Source: RGIG3528 sp045616485
GTDB taxonomy: Bacteria; Bacillota; Clostridia; Lachnospirales; Lachnospiraceae
Assembly: GCA_045616485.1 (NCBI GenBank)
Contig: JAZLGU010000042.1
Span: 7,581-71,580 of the forward strand
Length of the DNA stretch: 64,000 bases
Reading direction: 5' to 3'
Shown: positions 43,583-52,797 of the stretch, in pieces
Position numbering within the stretch: position 1 is the first letter of the stretch
Layout of the letters: every line of letters begins with the position of its first letter
Translations under genes and position numbers: made by a program
The notes under the pieces: generated by a model
Told to the model about the DNA's origin: nothing
What the model saw: the letters and a program-made list of their open reading frames with translations, nothing else
Database searches by the model: none

Positions 43583-44788
43583 TTATCCTATTATCTCTAT
43601 TTCGATATCTGTGTCCGGATACGTTACACATAAATGCACTATATCCATTTCCTTATCACTGGCTCTTCTGTGATCATAACCATTGTGATTAAGCTTATCT
43701 TCACTTGGAAGCTCCGGTGGAATGGTCACCTGACCGCTAAGCACTCTGCCTCTGCAATATCCGCAATTACCGGATCTGCATCTGCTGGGAGAATGCACTT
43801 CCGCCCTGTCCAAAGCCATAATAATCGTCTCATCCTTTTTACCAAAGATGGTAAATGTTTCCTGGCCTCGCTTTACGGTAATGGAGACCTCATCTGAATT
43901 GCGCTGTGGTATTTCTCCGGGCGCGCATTCGAATCTTACATTTTTCTTTGTAAAGCCCATTTCTTTAAGTATAGGCTCCATAGCTGCATACATAGCCTGG
44001 GGTCCGCATACATAAACGGACACTTCCAGTGCTTCACCATCTATGTCTCTGGGAATATACTTATCAATCATTTGAGCTGTGATAAAGCCGCTTTCAAAAC
44101 ATTTCCTTTTTTCCTCGGAAAGAATAGGCACCAGCTTGACTCTATCCTCTGTATCAGCAATTCTCTTTATATCCTCATAAAGACAAATGCTGTCTCTGTC
44201 TCTGGAGCCATAAAGGATAGTAAGATTAAAATCCTCATCTCCCTCAGCTATTGCCTTGGCCATGGAAATAAAGGGGGTAATACCCGAGCCTCCCGCCAAA
44301 GCTATAACATCATAGTGGTCACGATTCTCATTATGTACAAAGTCTCCAAAAGGTCCATGTATGGTAAGCTTTTTATCCGGCTCCATGATGTTGGCTGCCA
44401 TATTGGAAACAAGGCCACCCTGTACCTTTTTTATCATGATTTTTAAAATACCGCTAAGAGCATCTCTGGGAGATGAACAGATCGTATAAGGTCTGGTAAC
44501 AATACCTGACTTTACAGGAAAATCCACGGTAATATACTGTCCCGCTTTAAAATATGGAAAAGCTGTTCCGTCTTCCTTTTCAAAAGTAACCAGAATACTG
44601 TCTTTTCCGGAAGGAATTACATCTTTTACTATAACTTCAATGCTCTCCGGATGGAGGTCTGAAGCCATTTTATTAATATTAAAGTCCTTTTTAATAGCTC
44701 TTGTGGGAGCAAAGAAAATGTGTCTGTCTCTAGTCTTTCCCATATCCTTAAATGAAAGCATACGGAATATATCTATAATGTTTGGCAT
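43583..44788 (-). CDS. FAD/NAD(P) reductase with C-terminal 2Fe-2S ferredoxin domain
   Basis: 401 residues. After about 45 residues comes a ferredoxin-reductase FAD domain (TRPYTICSSPRDAL), a NAD(P) domain (ALAGGSGITPFISMAKA) and a plant-type 2Fe-2S domain near residues 310-385 with CRSGNCGYCRGRV and a fourth Cys in IVHLCVTYP. It would pass electrons from NAD(P)H through flavin to the cluster. Placed three bases before metF and close to the MetH reactivation gene, it is a good candidate to supply electrons for cobalamin reduction, or for MetF. A promoter lies directly upstream. Confidence 0.88.
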   Translation of the reverse strand: MPNIIDIFRMLSFKDMGKTRDRHIFFAPTRAIKKDFNINKMASDLHPESIEVIVKDVIPSGKDSILVTFEKEDGTAFPYFKAGQYITVDFPVKSGIVTRPYTICSSPRDALSGILKIMIKKVQGGLVSNMAANIMEPDKKLTIHGPFGDFVHNENRDHYDVIALAGGSGITPFISMAKAIAEGDEDFNLTILYGSRDRDSICLYEDIKRIADTEDRVKLVPILSEEKRKCFESGFITAQMIDKYIPRDIDGEALEVSVYVCGPQAMYAAMEPILKEMGFTKKNVRFECAPGEIPQRNSDEVSITVKRGQETFTIFGKKDETIIMALDRAEVHSPSRCRSGNCGYCRGRVLSGQVTIPPELPSEDKLNHNGYDHRRASDKEMDIVHLCVTYPDTDIEIEIIG

Positions 44789-44805
44789 AAGAATCCTTCG
44801 TAATC

Positions 44806-44833
44806 TTTATAGTATAAAATATAGTTTGAACAA
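44806..44833 (-). promoter_or_regulatory. Internal promoter before the reductase-metF-metH unit
   Basis: TTGTTC, 16 bases, TATAAA on the minus strand, in the gap after the crtI-like gene. Confidence 0.45.
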
Positions 44834-46339
44834 TTATGATATCATGGAGGCCATTAAATTGCCGGCTGCAATAACAGAAGAGAATCCGTCTCCTCTGACA
44901 GAAGCTCCTGATACCTGGTAAAGCCCGGGGATATCCATGTCCTTTTTCATAGACATAAAGCGGGCCATCATTGAATCCACGCCCTTAGTCTCATAGCCAT
45001 AGCAGGCACCATTTGGTGTGTTTATAAATCTGGCTATGGTAAGAGGCGTAGCTACTTCAATTTCTTCTATATTATTTTCTATATTGATACCTGTAAGCTG
45101 CTGGAATTTTGCAATTCTGTCATATGCCAGCTGCTGCTTGATCCTAAAGTAGTCTCTCTCATCTATCTTGAAGACCTCATCAGAGCACATACCTGTAATA
45201 ATAAGAATGGATGTCCCCTTTGGAGAAGCATCAGGATTTACCACATTGGGGCAAACGGCTATCTGATAATTGTCTGCTTTGAGTACTCTGGTATTTTTAT
45301 ACTCAGCTACAGAATCCATTTTTTCAGGCATCATAATGGAGTAATCCTTAATGCCCAGCTCTTCTGCAGACTTATCGAGTCCGATATACACCTGATAAAG
45401 ATAGCCGCCAAAGCTTTTTTCTCGCATATTGCAAAGCTTTTTCTGACGCTTGGTAACGTACTTTGCAGGCACAAGTTTGCCATAAAGAGTATGTGGATTT
45501 ATGTCTGCCAGTACATTTTGTGCTCTGTAAAGCTCACTGCCGCACTTTACTCCGGCTACTTTATCGTTTTCAAAGAATATCTCTGTCACTTCTTTTCCGT
45601 AATAAATGTCACCGCCCAGCTCTCTTACTCTTTTTTCCATCTTGAGAGAAAGCTCATGGGAAGTATTACGGGGAATTACGGCACCTTCAGTAATATAGGC
45701 ATTCAGCATCTGACTGTAGAGAATAAAATTCATTTTATTCAGAGGCACTCCAAGATAAGACCAGTAAACTGATAATATATCTATGGTCTTCTGAGACATC
45801 TTCATTTTTTTGAAAGCCTGCAATACACTCATGGAGCCATAAATTAAAAATTCAGGATACTTTTTTACAAGCTCTGAAGTATCTGCACCCGGCTGCTGAA
45901 CAAAGTGAAGGCCCTCACTGCAGATATCTGTAATGCGCCAAAACGTAGCCATATCAGCTGCTCCGCTTAAAGACTCTGAAGCCACAGCCTGGGAAAAAGC
46001 TTCTCTGCCGGCAGGGAATGCCTTGTCACATTTACTGCCATCTGAATAGGTAGAAATAACTCTATAGCACTCAGGGACACTGACCCAGTCAACATCCACT
46101 CCGTAGCTCTTTAGTAGTCTGCCGACGCCGCCCGGCTGATCAGCCGTACCTATACCGCAAAGCTCATGAAGAGATACTTCGAATTCAAATCTGCCTCTGA
46201 CAAAACTGCTGGCGCATCCACCCGGCACATTATGTCGCTCTAAAATAAGAACTTTTTTATTTTTATTGAGCAGAGTAAGGGCAGCAGAAAGTCCTCCCAG
46301 CCCTGCTCCAATAACTATTGCATCATATTTATTACTCAT
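44834..46339 (-). CDS. Phytoene desaturase/retinol saturase-like FAD oxidoreductase
   Basis: 501 residues. The dinucleotide-binding start DAIVIGAGLGGLSAALTLL with ERHNVPGGCASSF and the C-terminal GLYQVSGASVRGDGFSSVIAAG are those of the CrtI/all-trans-retinol saturase group (FAD-dependent). No other carotenoid gene is near, so the substrate is probably not phytoene; reduction or isomerisation of an unsaturated lipid is possible. It starts 12 bases after queA, within a long co-directional string. Confidence 0.85.
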   Translation of the reverse strand: MSNKYDAIVIGAGLGGLSAALTLLNKNKKVLILERHNVPGGCASSFVRGRFEFEVSLHELCGIGTADQPGGVGRLLKSYGVDVDWVSVPECYRVISTYSDGSKCDKAFPAGREAFSQAVASESLSGAADMATFWRITDICSEGLHFVQQPGADTSELVKKYPEFLIYGSMSVLQAFKKMKMSQKTIDILSVYWSYLGVPLNKMNFILYSQMLNAYITEGAVIPRNTSHELSLKMEKRVRELGGDIYYGKEVTEIFFENDKVAGVKCGSELYRAQNVLADINPHTLYGKLVPAKYVTKRQKKLCNMREKSFGGYLYQVYIGLDKSAEELGIKDYSIMMPEKMDSVAEYKNTRVLKADNYQIAVCPNVVNPDASPKGTSILIITGMCSDEVFKIDERDYFRIKQQLAYDRIAKFQQLTGINIENNIEEIEVATPLTIARFINTPNGACYGYETKGVDSMMARFMSMKKDMDIPGLYQVSGASVRGDGFSSVIAAGNLMASMIS

Positions 46340-46351
46340 ATAACCTAACCC

Positions 46352-47437
46352 TTAAACCTCATCATCTGTCAAAAACATAGCATCTCCAAAGGAGAAAAAT
46401 CTATATTTTTCTTTCACGGCTTCCTCATAAGCCGCAAGTACATTTTCCCTGCCAGCCAGTGCTGATACCAGCATAATAAGTGTGGACTCCGGCAGGTGGA
46501 AATTTGTAATAAGGCACTTTAATGCCTTGAATTTATAACCCGGATAAATAAATATTTGTGTATCACCACTACCAGGATGAATAATGCCATTCTCATCTGC
46601 TACAGACTCTATGGTCCTACAGCTGGTAGTGCCTACGCATATAAGCCTGCCCCCAGCAGCTACTGCGTCATTAATCTTTTTAGCCTCTTCAGGTAATACC
46701 TGATAGCTTTCCGTATGCATCTGGTGGTCCAGCAAATTCTCTTCTTTTACAGGTCTGAAAGTACCAAGTCCTACATGGAGTGTAACATGAGCTATGATAA
46801 CTCCTTTTTCCTCCAGCTCTTTAAGTAACTTTTCCGTAAAATGAAGACCGGCTGTAGGCGCTGCAGCGCTTCCGGAATTCTTGGCATAAACAGTCTGATA
46901 TCTGTTTTTATCCTGAAGCTTGTGGGTAATGTAAGGTGGCAGCGGCATCTCCCCCAGAGAGTCCAGCACTTCTTCAAAAATCCCCTGATAATTGAATTTA
47001 ACCATACGATTACCATCCGGTAAACAATCCACTACTTCACAGGTAAGTCGGCCATCTCCAAAGGAGATAACTGCACCTGTACGAGCCTTTTTACCGGGCT
47101 TTACTAAAGTCTCCCAAAGGTCACTGCCATGACGCTTTAGAAGCAGTACTTCTATCCTGGCACTGTATTCCCCGCCTCTGGTACCTGAAATCTCTTTAGT
47201 ATCTCCGATTTTAGTACCTATAAGTCTGGCAGGAATAACTTTTGTATCATTAATAACCATTACGTCTCCCGGACGTATATAGTCTTTAATATCCGTAAAA
47301 ACGCCGTGTTTCAGCCTGCCTGTATTTTTGTTCAAAATCATAAGCCGGCTGGATGAACGATCTGCCAAAGGATCCTGAGCAATCAGCTCCTCCGGCAAAT
47401 CATAATAATAATCTTTTTTTAATAACTGATCTGACAT
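46352..47437 (-). CDS. queA: S-adenosylmethionine:tRNA ribosyltransferase-isomerase
   Basis: 361 residues. QueA moves the ribosyl part of SAM to preQ1 in tRNA to give epoxyqueuosine. Signatures include YDLPEELIAQDPLADRSSSR near residue 14 (in part DLPEELIAQ), GDVMVINDTKVIPARL, GSAAAPTAGLHFT and NFHLPESTLIMLVSALAG. Start preceded by AAGGTATAG. It lies 23 bases after ilvD in the same string. Use of SAM links it loosely to the methionine genes downstream. Confidence 0.96.
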   Translation of the reverse strand: MSDQLLKKDYYYDLPEELIAQDPLADRSSSRLMILNKNTGRLKHGVFTDIKDYIRPGDVMVINDTKVIPARLIGTKIGDTKEISGTRGGEYSARIEVLLLKRHGSDLWETLVKPGKKARTGAVISFGDGRLTCEVVDCLPDGNRMVKFNYQGIFEEVLDSLGEMPLPPYITHKLQDKNRYQTVYAKNSGSAAAPTAGLHFTEKLLKELEEKGVIIAHVTLHVGLGTFRPVKEENLLDHQMHTESYQVLPEEAKKINDAVAAGGRLICVGTTSCRTIESVADENGIIHPGSGDTQIFIYPGYKFKALKCLITNFHLPESTLIMLVSALAGRENVLAAYEEAVKEKYRFFSFGDAMFLTDDEV

Positions 47438-47460
47438 TTTCTATACCTTGTCTTTTAGAA

Positions 47461-49119
47461 CTACTTTAGAGTAGCCCCCTCACAGGAGGCGCTCACCAGC
47501 TTCGCATAGCGGCCCAAATAACCGTGTGTTACCTTTGGCTCACGAGGCTGCCATTTTGCTTTTCGCTCAGCTAATACCTGATCTGATACCTTAAGATCAA
47601 CGCGGTGATTGGTAATATCAACACTTATGATATCACCCTCTTCTACAAGCGCTATTGGTCCGCCCACAGCTGCCTCCGGACAAATATGTCCTATCGAAGC
47701 ACCACGGGAAGCCCCGGAGAAACGTCCGTCTGTAAGAAGAGCAACACTGCTGCCCAGACCCATACCTGCAATGGCGCTGGTAGGATTTAACATTTCTCTC
47801 ATACCCGGACCGCCTTTAGGGCCTTCGTATCTGATAACTACTACATCGCCTGCTACAATCTTTCCGCCAAGAATAGCATCTATAGCGTCCTCTTCACAGT
47901 CAAATACTCTGGCAGGACCCTCATGCTGCATCATCTCTGCCACTACGGCTGATCTCTTAACTACACAGGTATCAGGTGCCAGATTGCCACGAAGCACCGC
48001 AATACCACCTGTAACGGAATATGGATTATCAATAGGTCTTATGGTCTCAGGATCAAGATTTACAGCATCCTTTATATTCTCTCCAACAGTTTTTCCTGTA
48101 GCTGTAATAAGATCCAGATGCAGTAAATTCTTTTTTGTAAGCTCTTTCATAACAGCGTATATGCCGCCAGCTTCATTCAAGTCTTCCATATATGTACGCC
48201 CTGCCGGAGCTAAATGGCAAAGATTGGGAGTACGTTCAGATATTTCATTGGCAATATCCAGATTAAGATCAATGCCACATTCATGAGCAATAGCCGGCAA
48301 GTGCAGCATAGTATTGGTAGAGCAACCCAGGGCCATATCTACGGTAAGAGCGTTCATAAAAGCTTTTTCACTCAGGATATCCCTTGGCCTTATATTCTTT
48401 TCGTAAAGCTCCATAACCTTCATGCCGGCATGCTTGGCAAGAATAATTCTGTCTGAGTAAACTGCAGGAATAGTACCATTCCCCTGCAAGCCCATTCCTA
48501 TAGCTTCTGTAAGGCAATTCATGGAATTGGCTGTATACATACCGGAACAGGATCCACAGGTAGGACATACGGTATCGGTAAAATACTCCAGCTCTTCATC
48601 ACTCATCTCACCCTGGGCATGTGTACCTACTGCCTCAAACATGGAAGAAAGGCTGGATTTTTTTCCGTGTACATGTCCTGCCAGCATAGGTCCACCGGAA
48701 ACAAATACTGTAGGAACATTCACTCGGGCTGCTGCCATAAGAAGTCCGGGAACATTTTTATCACAATTGGGCACCATAACCAGAGCATCAAACTGATGGG
48801 CAATAGCCATGGCCTCTGTTGAATCGGCAATAAGATCACGGGTAACCAGAGAGTACTTCATACCAATATGTCCCATGGCAATACCATCGCATACGGCGAT
48901 AGCCGGAAAAACAATCGGCACACCGCCTGCCAGGGCTACGCCCTCTTTTACAGCATTCACTATTTTATCCAGATTCATATGACCCGGAACTATTTCATTA
49001 TATGAGCTGACAATACCTACAAGTGGCTTTTCCATCTCTTCTTTCGTGATGCCAAGAGCATGTAAAAGTGATCTTTGTGGTGCCGATTTAGGTCCTTTTT
49101 TAATAGCGTCGCTTTTCAT
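47461..49119 (-). CDS. ilvD: Dihydroxy-acid dehydratase
   Basis: 552 residues. Iron-sulfur enzyme that dehydrates 2,3-dihydroxy acids to 2-oxo acids in valine, leucine and isoleucine synthesis. Cluster cysteines are seen in VPNCDKNVPGLLMAAARV and VCPTCGSCSGMYTANSMNC, with GRFSGASRGASIGHICPEA near residue 470 typical of the C-terminal domain. A strong GAGGAGAG site precedes the ATG. No other branched-chain synthesis gene is in the window. Confidence 0.96.
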   Translation of the reverse strand: MKSDAIKKGPKSAPQRSLLHALGITKEEMEKPLVGIVSSYNEIVPGHMNLDKIVNAVKEGVALAGGVPIVFPAIAVCDGIAMGHIGMKYSLVTRDLIADSTEAMAIAHQFDALVMVPNCDKNVPGLLMAAARVNVPTVFVSGGPMLAGHVHGKKSSLSSMFEAVGTHAQGEMSDEELEYFTDTVCPTCGSCSGMYTANSMNCLTEAIGMGLQGNGTIPAVYSDRIILAKHAGMKVMELYEKNIRPRDILSEKAFMNALTVDMALGCSTNTMLHLPAIAHECGIDLNLDIANEISERTPNLCHLAPAGRTYMEDLNEAGGIYAVMKELTKKNLLHLDLITATGKTVGENIKDAVNLDPETIRPIDNPYSVTGGIAVLRGNLAPDTCVVKRSAVVAEMMQHEGPARVFDCEEDAIDAILGGKIVAGDVVVIRYEGPKGGPGMREMLNPTSAIAGMGLGSSVALLTDGRFSGASRGASIGHICPEAAVGGPIALVEEGDIISVDITNHRVDLKVSDQVLAERKAKWQPREPKVTHGYLGRYAKLVSASCEGATLK

Positions 49120-49146
49120 AAACTTCTCTCCTCATGCATTTTATTT

Positions 49147-51456
49147 TTACCGGTGGGTATTCTTATCCTTTGGAGCCTCGTCATCAGAAGACTCCTCTTC
49201 ATTTTCCTTTTCTTCCTGCTGCTTTTTCTCCCAGGCTTCCAATAGAGGAATCCAAGGGTTATTTGGATCAGGATCTGTAGGATCCCAGTTCAAAGGATTA
49301 AGTGAAGCATCAGGATTCTTGGTAAAAGTATCCTTATAGTAGCCGGAAAGCTTTAAGATCTCGGGATCGACATCAGCAAACATCTCTGATGTAGGATCAA
49401 TAATGAAGTTCTCCGGTCTTCCCAGAGGTCCATAATTATCCTTTTCATCGTAGATAACTACCACTGCTCCTAAAGGACAATTGTCGTAAATCCATTTAAC
49501 ATCCCTGACGCAAAGTCTGACACATCCCATGGATGCAGGACTTCCCAGCTTATTAAATTCATGATCAAGATTGTCAGGAGTACCTGACCATTCCAGTGCA
49601 TCCTTTCTCTGCCAGAAATAAGGCACAGAGTGGAAAAGGATGGCATCCTTTATTCTGACTGCATACTGTCCATATACATACTTATGGTAATCATCATTAC
49701 TGTAAAGAGTATGCCAGCCGTTTGAAGGCTTCCAGTTGGTATTATAAATGCCGAGCGGTGTAAGTCCCTTTCCTGAACGCACTCCGAAATTTTCAGGTAA
49801 TGCACTGTTTTTACCTACGCTGCACAGCATTGCCATAACAGGTACGGTATAATTCCATTCTTCGTCCTTGCCATAGATGGTAACAACGCCCATGTAACGA
49901 TTGACTGCAATCAAATATGGCTGATCATCAATACCTGTAATATCAACCTTTTCTTCAGTACCAAAGTCCTGATACAGCCTGTCCTTAGACTTAACATCAA
50001 CTTTTTTTACTGTAGTATTGCCTGATGGATCCTTGGCAGTAATCTCTATTACTACATCTCCATGCTTATCCAAAGAGCCGGAGATAACCTGCATTGTAAT
50101 GCTGACTACTGCATCATTATCTGTACAGGATTTTACAAAATCCTCAGCTTTTATACTCTCACCAATTATATGTGTTGCGCTGGTTCTTTTAAGAACAAGA
50201 TTGGGCGCTACTCTATCCACGATAGTGACATAGGTGGTAACGGAAGCTGAATTACCGTATATATCTGTAGCAATTACATCAAATGTCACCTTGCCGGCAT
50301 GCTCAAGGGATCCGGATTTAATCTTATAGGAAAGTGTAACATCTTCCCCGGAATTATCTATCGCTGATGCTACTACCAGATTCAGGTCTATACTTCTGCC
50401 CAGATCCATCACATAGCTGGACTGTGTGAGCTTGAGTACAGGTGGAATATCATCCTCTACTTCTATTGTAATGGTACCTGCGTCTGTCGTATTACCATAG
50501 TAGTCGGATACGGTAACTGCCACTGTCGCAGTACCTATCTCTGTCAGACTTCCGGAAATCAGCTCGTAGGATGTCTTTATTTTTTCGGAATTGTCTGTAA
50601 TATCAAAATACAAAGTCGGATCCAGCTTTTTACTCATTTTGTGTTTATGAGTCTCTGCTTTTTCCACGACTTTAGGCGGTGTGGTATCAACAGTGGTAAA
50701 GCTTACCTCTGCACTGGTCACATTGCCTGCAGTATCAGTGGCATAAAGAGTAGCCTTGACCTTTCCCACCTTGGAAAGAGTACCTGAATTAATCTTATAT
50801 GTCACTTCAGGTGTTCCGTAATTATCTGTAGCAGTCTCTACAAATACCATAGGATCAAAGTCATCACCGGCCTCTACCTTTTCGGTAAAGCTCTTTAACA
50901 TAAGTACAGGAGGAATATCATCAATAACATTTACCGTGACTTTGTTGGTAGTAACATGGCCGTAAGCATCTGATGCCTTAAGCTGCAGTACCGCAGGACC
51001 GGGTATGCCTATACCACCGCTTATTTCTTTCCAGGAAAAATCAGTAACCCCTGTCTTATCTGTAATGTTAATAACAATATTGTTGATATCGAAGGTGGAA
51101 CTCATATAAAAGTCCTGATTATCCTTAATGGAAAAAACAGGATAATCCCTATCCTCCACTACTACTGTCAAAGTCTGAGTCTTATAAAGATACTTATAAG
51201 TAACTGTATAAGTCCCAACCTTCTGACAGTCTACATCTGAAGATATCTCAATATCAGATAACTCCACATTGCGCAAACTGCTTATCTGGGAGAGGGGATC
51301 AAAGGATTCTCCTATCTCAATAGACAGCTTACTTTCTTTAAGAAAGAAAGTGGGCGCAAGAGATGAAAATGCAACGACTATGGCTACTACCACCGAGATA
51401 GCAATAAGTAAGCCATATACAATTTGTTTAGTTTTGCTTGGTGCCTTGTCTCTCAT
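49147..51456 (-). CDS. Membrane-anchored L,D-transpeptidase with tandem Ig-like domains
   Basis: About 769 residues. One N-terminal transmembrane anchor (IVYGLLIAISVVVAIVVAF, about 12-32) leads to roughly five bacterial Ig-like/DUF5011-like repeats (about 45-505), each with DNSG/DNYG-type turns, GxLxxxGxVxVxVxAxDxxGN and a closing V-x-D. The YkuD domain (about 525-680) has the catalytic ASMGCVRLCV with Cys and a His in LFHSVPYF. An acidic, Glu/Asp-rich tail ends it. It probably forms 3-3 peptidoglycan cross-links or attaches proteins. The start is the ATG at 51456 with GAGGAAAAA; it lies 7 bases after cinA. Confidence 0.9.
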   Translation of the reverse strand: MRDKAPSKTKQIVYGLLIAISVVVAIVVAFSSLAPTFFLKESKLSIEIGESFDPLSQISSLRNVELSDIEISSDVDCQKVGTYTVTYKYLYKTQTLTVVVEDRDYPVFSIKDNQDFYMSSTFDINNIVINITDKTGVTDFSWKEISGGIGIPGPAVLQLKASDAYGHVTTNKVTVNVIDDIPPVLMLKSFTEKVEAGDDFDPMVFVETATDNYGTPEVTYKINSGTLSKVGKVKATLYATDTAGNVTSAEVSFTTVDTTPPKVVEKAETHKHKMSKKLDPTLYFDITDNSEKIKTSYELISGSLTEIGTATVAVTVSDYYGNTTDAGTITIEVEDDIPPVLKLTQSSYVMDLGRSIDLNLVVASAIDNSGEDVTLSYKIKSGSLEHAGKVTFDVIATDIYGNSASVTTYVTIVDRVAPNLVLKRTSATHIIGESIKAEDFVKSCTDNDAVVSITMQVISGSLDKHGDVVIEITAKDPSGNTTVKKVDVKSKDRLYQDFGTEEKVDITGIDDQPYLIAVNRYMGVVTIYGKDEEWNYTVPVMAMLCSVGKNSALPENFGVRSGKGLTPLGIYNTNWKPSNGWHTLYSNDDYHKYVYGQYAVRIKDAILFHSVPYFWQRKDALEWSGTPDNLDHEFNKLGSPASMGCVRLCVRDVKWIYDNCPLGAVVVIYDEKDNYGPLGRPENFIIDPTSEMFADVDPEILKLSGYYKDTFTKNPDASLNPLNWDPTDPDPNNPWIPLLEAWEKKQQEEKENEEESSDDEAPKDKNTHR

Positions 51457-51463
51457 TTTTTCC

Positions 51464-51952
51464 TCATAATTCAATTGCTGCCAATACTTCCTGAGCAGCT
51501 TTTAATGCAACTTCTCTTTTCATTTTCCCTCTGGAAAGTGATGGGTCCACATAAAATGTCTCTACTCTTTTTACCTTCCCTGTGACAACCGCAATAAAGA
51601 CCCTGCCGGGTATTCCTGAAGGATTGGCGGGATCAGAAGATCCGGCATTGCCGGTAATGCCTATGGCAACATCACTGCCGAAATCTTTTTTTGCAGCTAG
51701 GGCCATGGCTACCGCAGTCTCCTCAGAATAAACTGAAAAAGCAGAGATTATCTCTCTTGCGACTCCCAGTCTTTCTTTTTCTTCATTGGAATAGCATACG
51801 TAGCTTCCTTTAAAGACCGCTGATGCTCCGGGGATATCCGTAATACATGATGCAATAAAGCCTCCGGTCATGCTTTCCATGCAGGTTACCGTCATTTTAT
51901 TTTCGGTAAGTTTCTTTATTACCTGGGAATAAAGGGATTCTATGAATTCCAT
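51464..51952 (-). CDS. CinA C-terminal domain protein, nicotinamide-nucleotide amidase type
   Basis: About 162 residues, the stand-alone C-terminal CinA (PncC) domain. TCMESMTGGFIASCITDIPGAS, YSNEEKERLGV, SEETAVAMA and GITGNAGSSDPANPSGIPG are family motifs; the middle Ser/Thr and Lys are the likely active site. PncC deamidates nicotinamide mononucleotide. The ATG at 51952 (GTGGGG upstream) is preferred over 51973, which falls at the predicted transcription start. First gene of the string cinA-ldt-ilvD-queA and onward. Confidence 0.85.
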   Translation of the reverse strand: MEFIESLYSQVIKKLTENKMTVTCMESMTGGFIASCITDIPGASAVFKGSYVCYSNEEKERLGVAREIISAFSVYSEETAVAMALAAKKDFGSDVAIGITGNAGSSDPANPSGIPGRVFIAVVTGKVKRVETFYVDPSLSRGKMKREVALKAAQEVLAAIEL

Positions 51953-51982
51953 ACTAGTACCCCACTTTACCATAATAAAAAA

Positions 51983-52011
51983 ATTTTACCATATTCATCG
52001 CATAATGACAA
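51983..52011 (-). promoter_or_regulatory. Sigma-A promoter of the cinA-ldt-ilvD string
   Basis: TTGTCA, 17 bases, TAAAAT on the minus strand, directly after the pfl terminator. Confidence 0.65.
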
Positions 52012-52014
52012 CGA

Positions 52015-52044
52015 AAAAATCGGAACATTTCTGCTCCGATTTTT
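52015..52044 (-). terminator. Terminator of pflB-pflA
   Basis: AAAAATCGGA/TCCGATTTTT, 10-bp perfect stem with a 10-base loop; the A/T flanks give T runs in both directions. Confidence 0.85.
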
Positions 52045-52052
52045 GAATATTT

Positions 52053-52775
52053 TTATTTGGCACCCAATATTTTTTCTGCATTAAGTACTCTTTCTCCACT
52101 GGGTGGATTGATATCCGGGATTTTGTACGGAATCCCCAGATTCTCATACTTAAAAGTACCTAAAGTATGATAAGGAAGTACTTCTACTCTTTCCACTGTT
52201 TTCAGAGTATCAATAAACTCTCTGGTTCTACGCAGATACTCATCATCGTCGGTATAACGCTCCAAAAGCACCTGCCTAATCCACATTTTTTTACCACGAT
52301 CTGACAAGTATTTAGCCATTTCAAGGATATTTTTATTGCTGCGGCCTGTAAGCTCTTTATGTATATCATCATCGATGTGCTTAATATCCAGCATAAAAAG
52401 ATCCGTAAGCTCACAAAGTCTGTCAAACTTACTGATAAATGGCTCTTCCAGTGAAAAAGGGGCTCCTGAGGTATCAATACAGGTATTTACCCCCTTTGCC
52501 TTTGCTTTTTCGAAAAGATCAATCAGAAAATCTATCTGCATAAGGGCTTCTCCGCCGGACACTGTGATACCGCCCTCCTTTTTCCAGTAGGTCTTGTATC
52601 TCAGGGCCTTTTGAAGCAACTCATCCGCAGTCATTTTTTGTCCCTTTGACATATCCCAGGTGTCGGGATTGTGGCAATAGGCACATCTCATAGGACATCC
52701 GGCTAAAAAAATAATAAAACGAACGCCGGGGCCATCCACCGAGCCAAAGGACTCGGTGGAGTGTACATAACCCAT
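52053..52775 (-). CDS. pflA: Pyruvate formate-lyase activating enzyme
   Basis: About 240 residues from the ATG at 52775, the usual PflA size. Radical SAM enzyme that installs the glycyl radical on PflB. FIIFLAGCPMRCAYCHNPDTW holds the C-x3-C-x2-C cluster (CPMRCAYC); GGEALMQIDFLIDLFE and DLFMLDIKHIDDDIHKELTG are typical. The ATG at 52775 is 22 bases after pflB; its ribosome-binding site is weak, so output may depend on translation of pflB. The longer reading frame extends into pflB and is unlikely to be used. Confidence 0.93.
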   Translation of the reverse strand: MGYVHSTESFGSVDGPGVRFIIFLAGCPMRCAYCHNPDTWDMSKGQKMTADELLQKALRYKTYWKKEGGITVSGGEALMQIDFLIDLFEKAKAKGVNTCIDTSGAPFSLEEPFISKFDRLCELTDLFMLDIKHIDDDIHKELTGRSNKNILEMAKYLSDRGKKMWIRQVLLERYTDDDEYLRRTREFIDTLKTVERVEVLPYHTLGTFKYENLGIPYKIPDINPPSGERVLNAEKILGAK

Positions 52776-52797
52776 GCGTTCGCTTAATGTCTCATTA

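Noticed and set aside
47609..48286. A 225-codon plus-strand open frame
   Set aside because: Antisense to ilvD, with Pro/Ser/Ile-rich low-complexity composition and no start signal.
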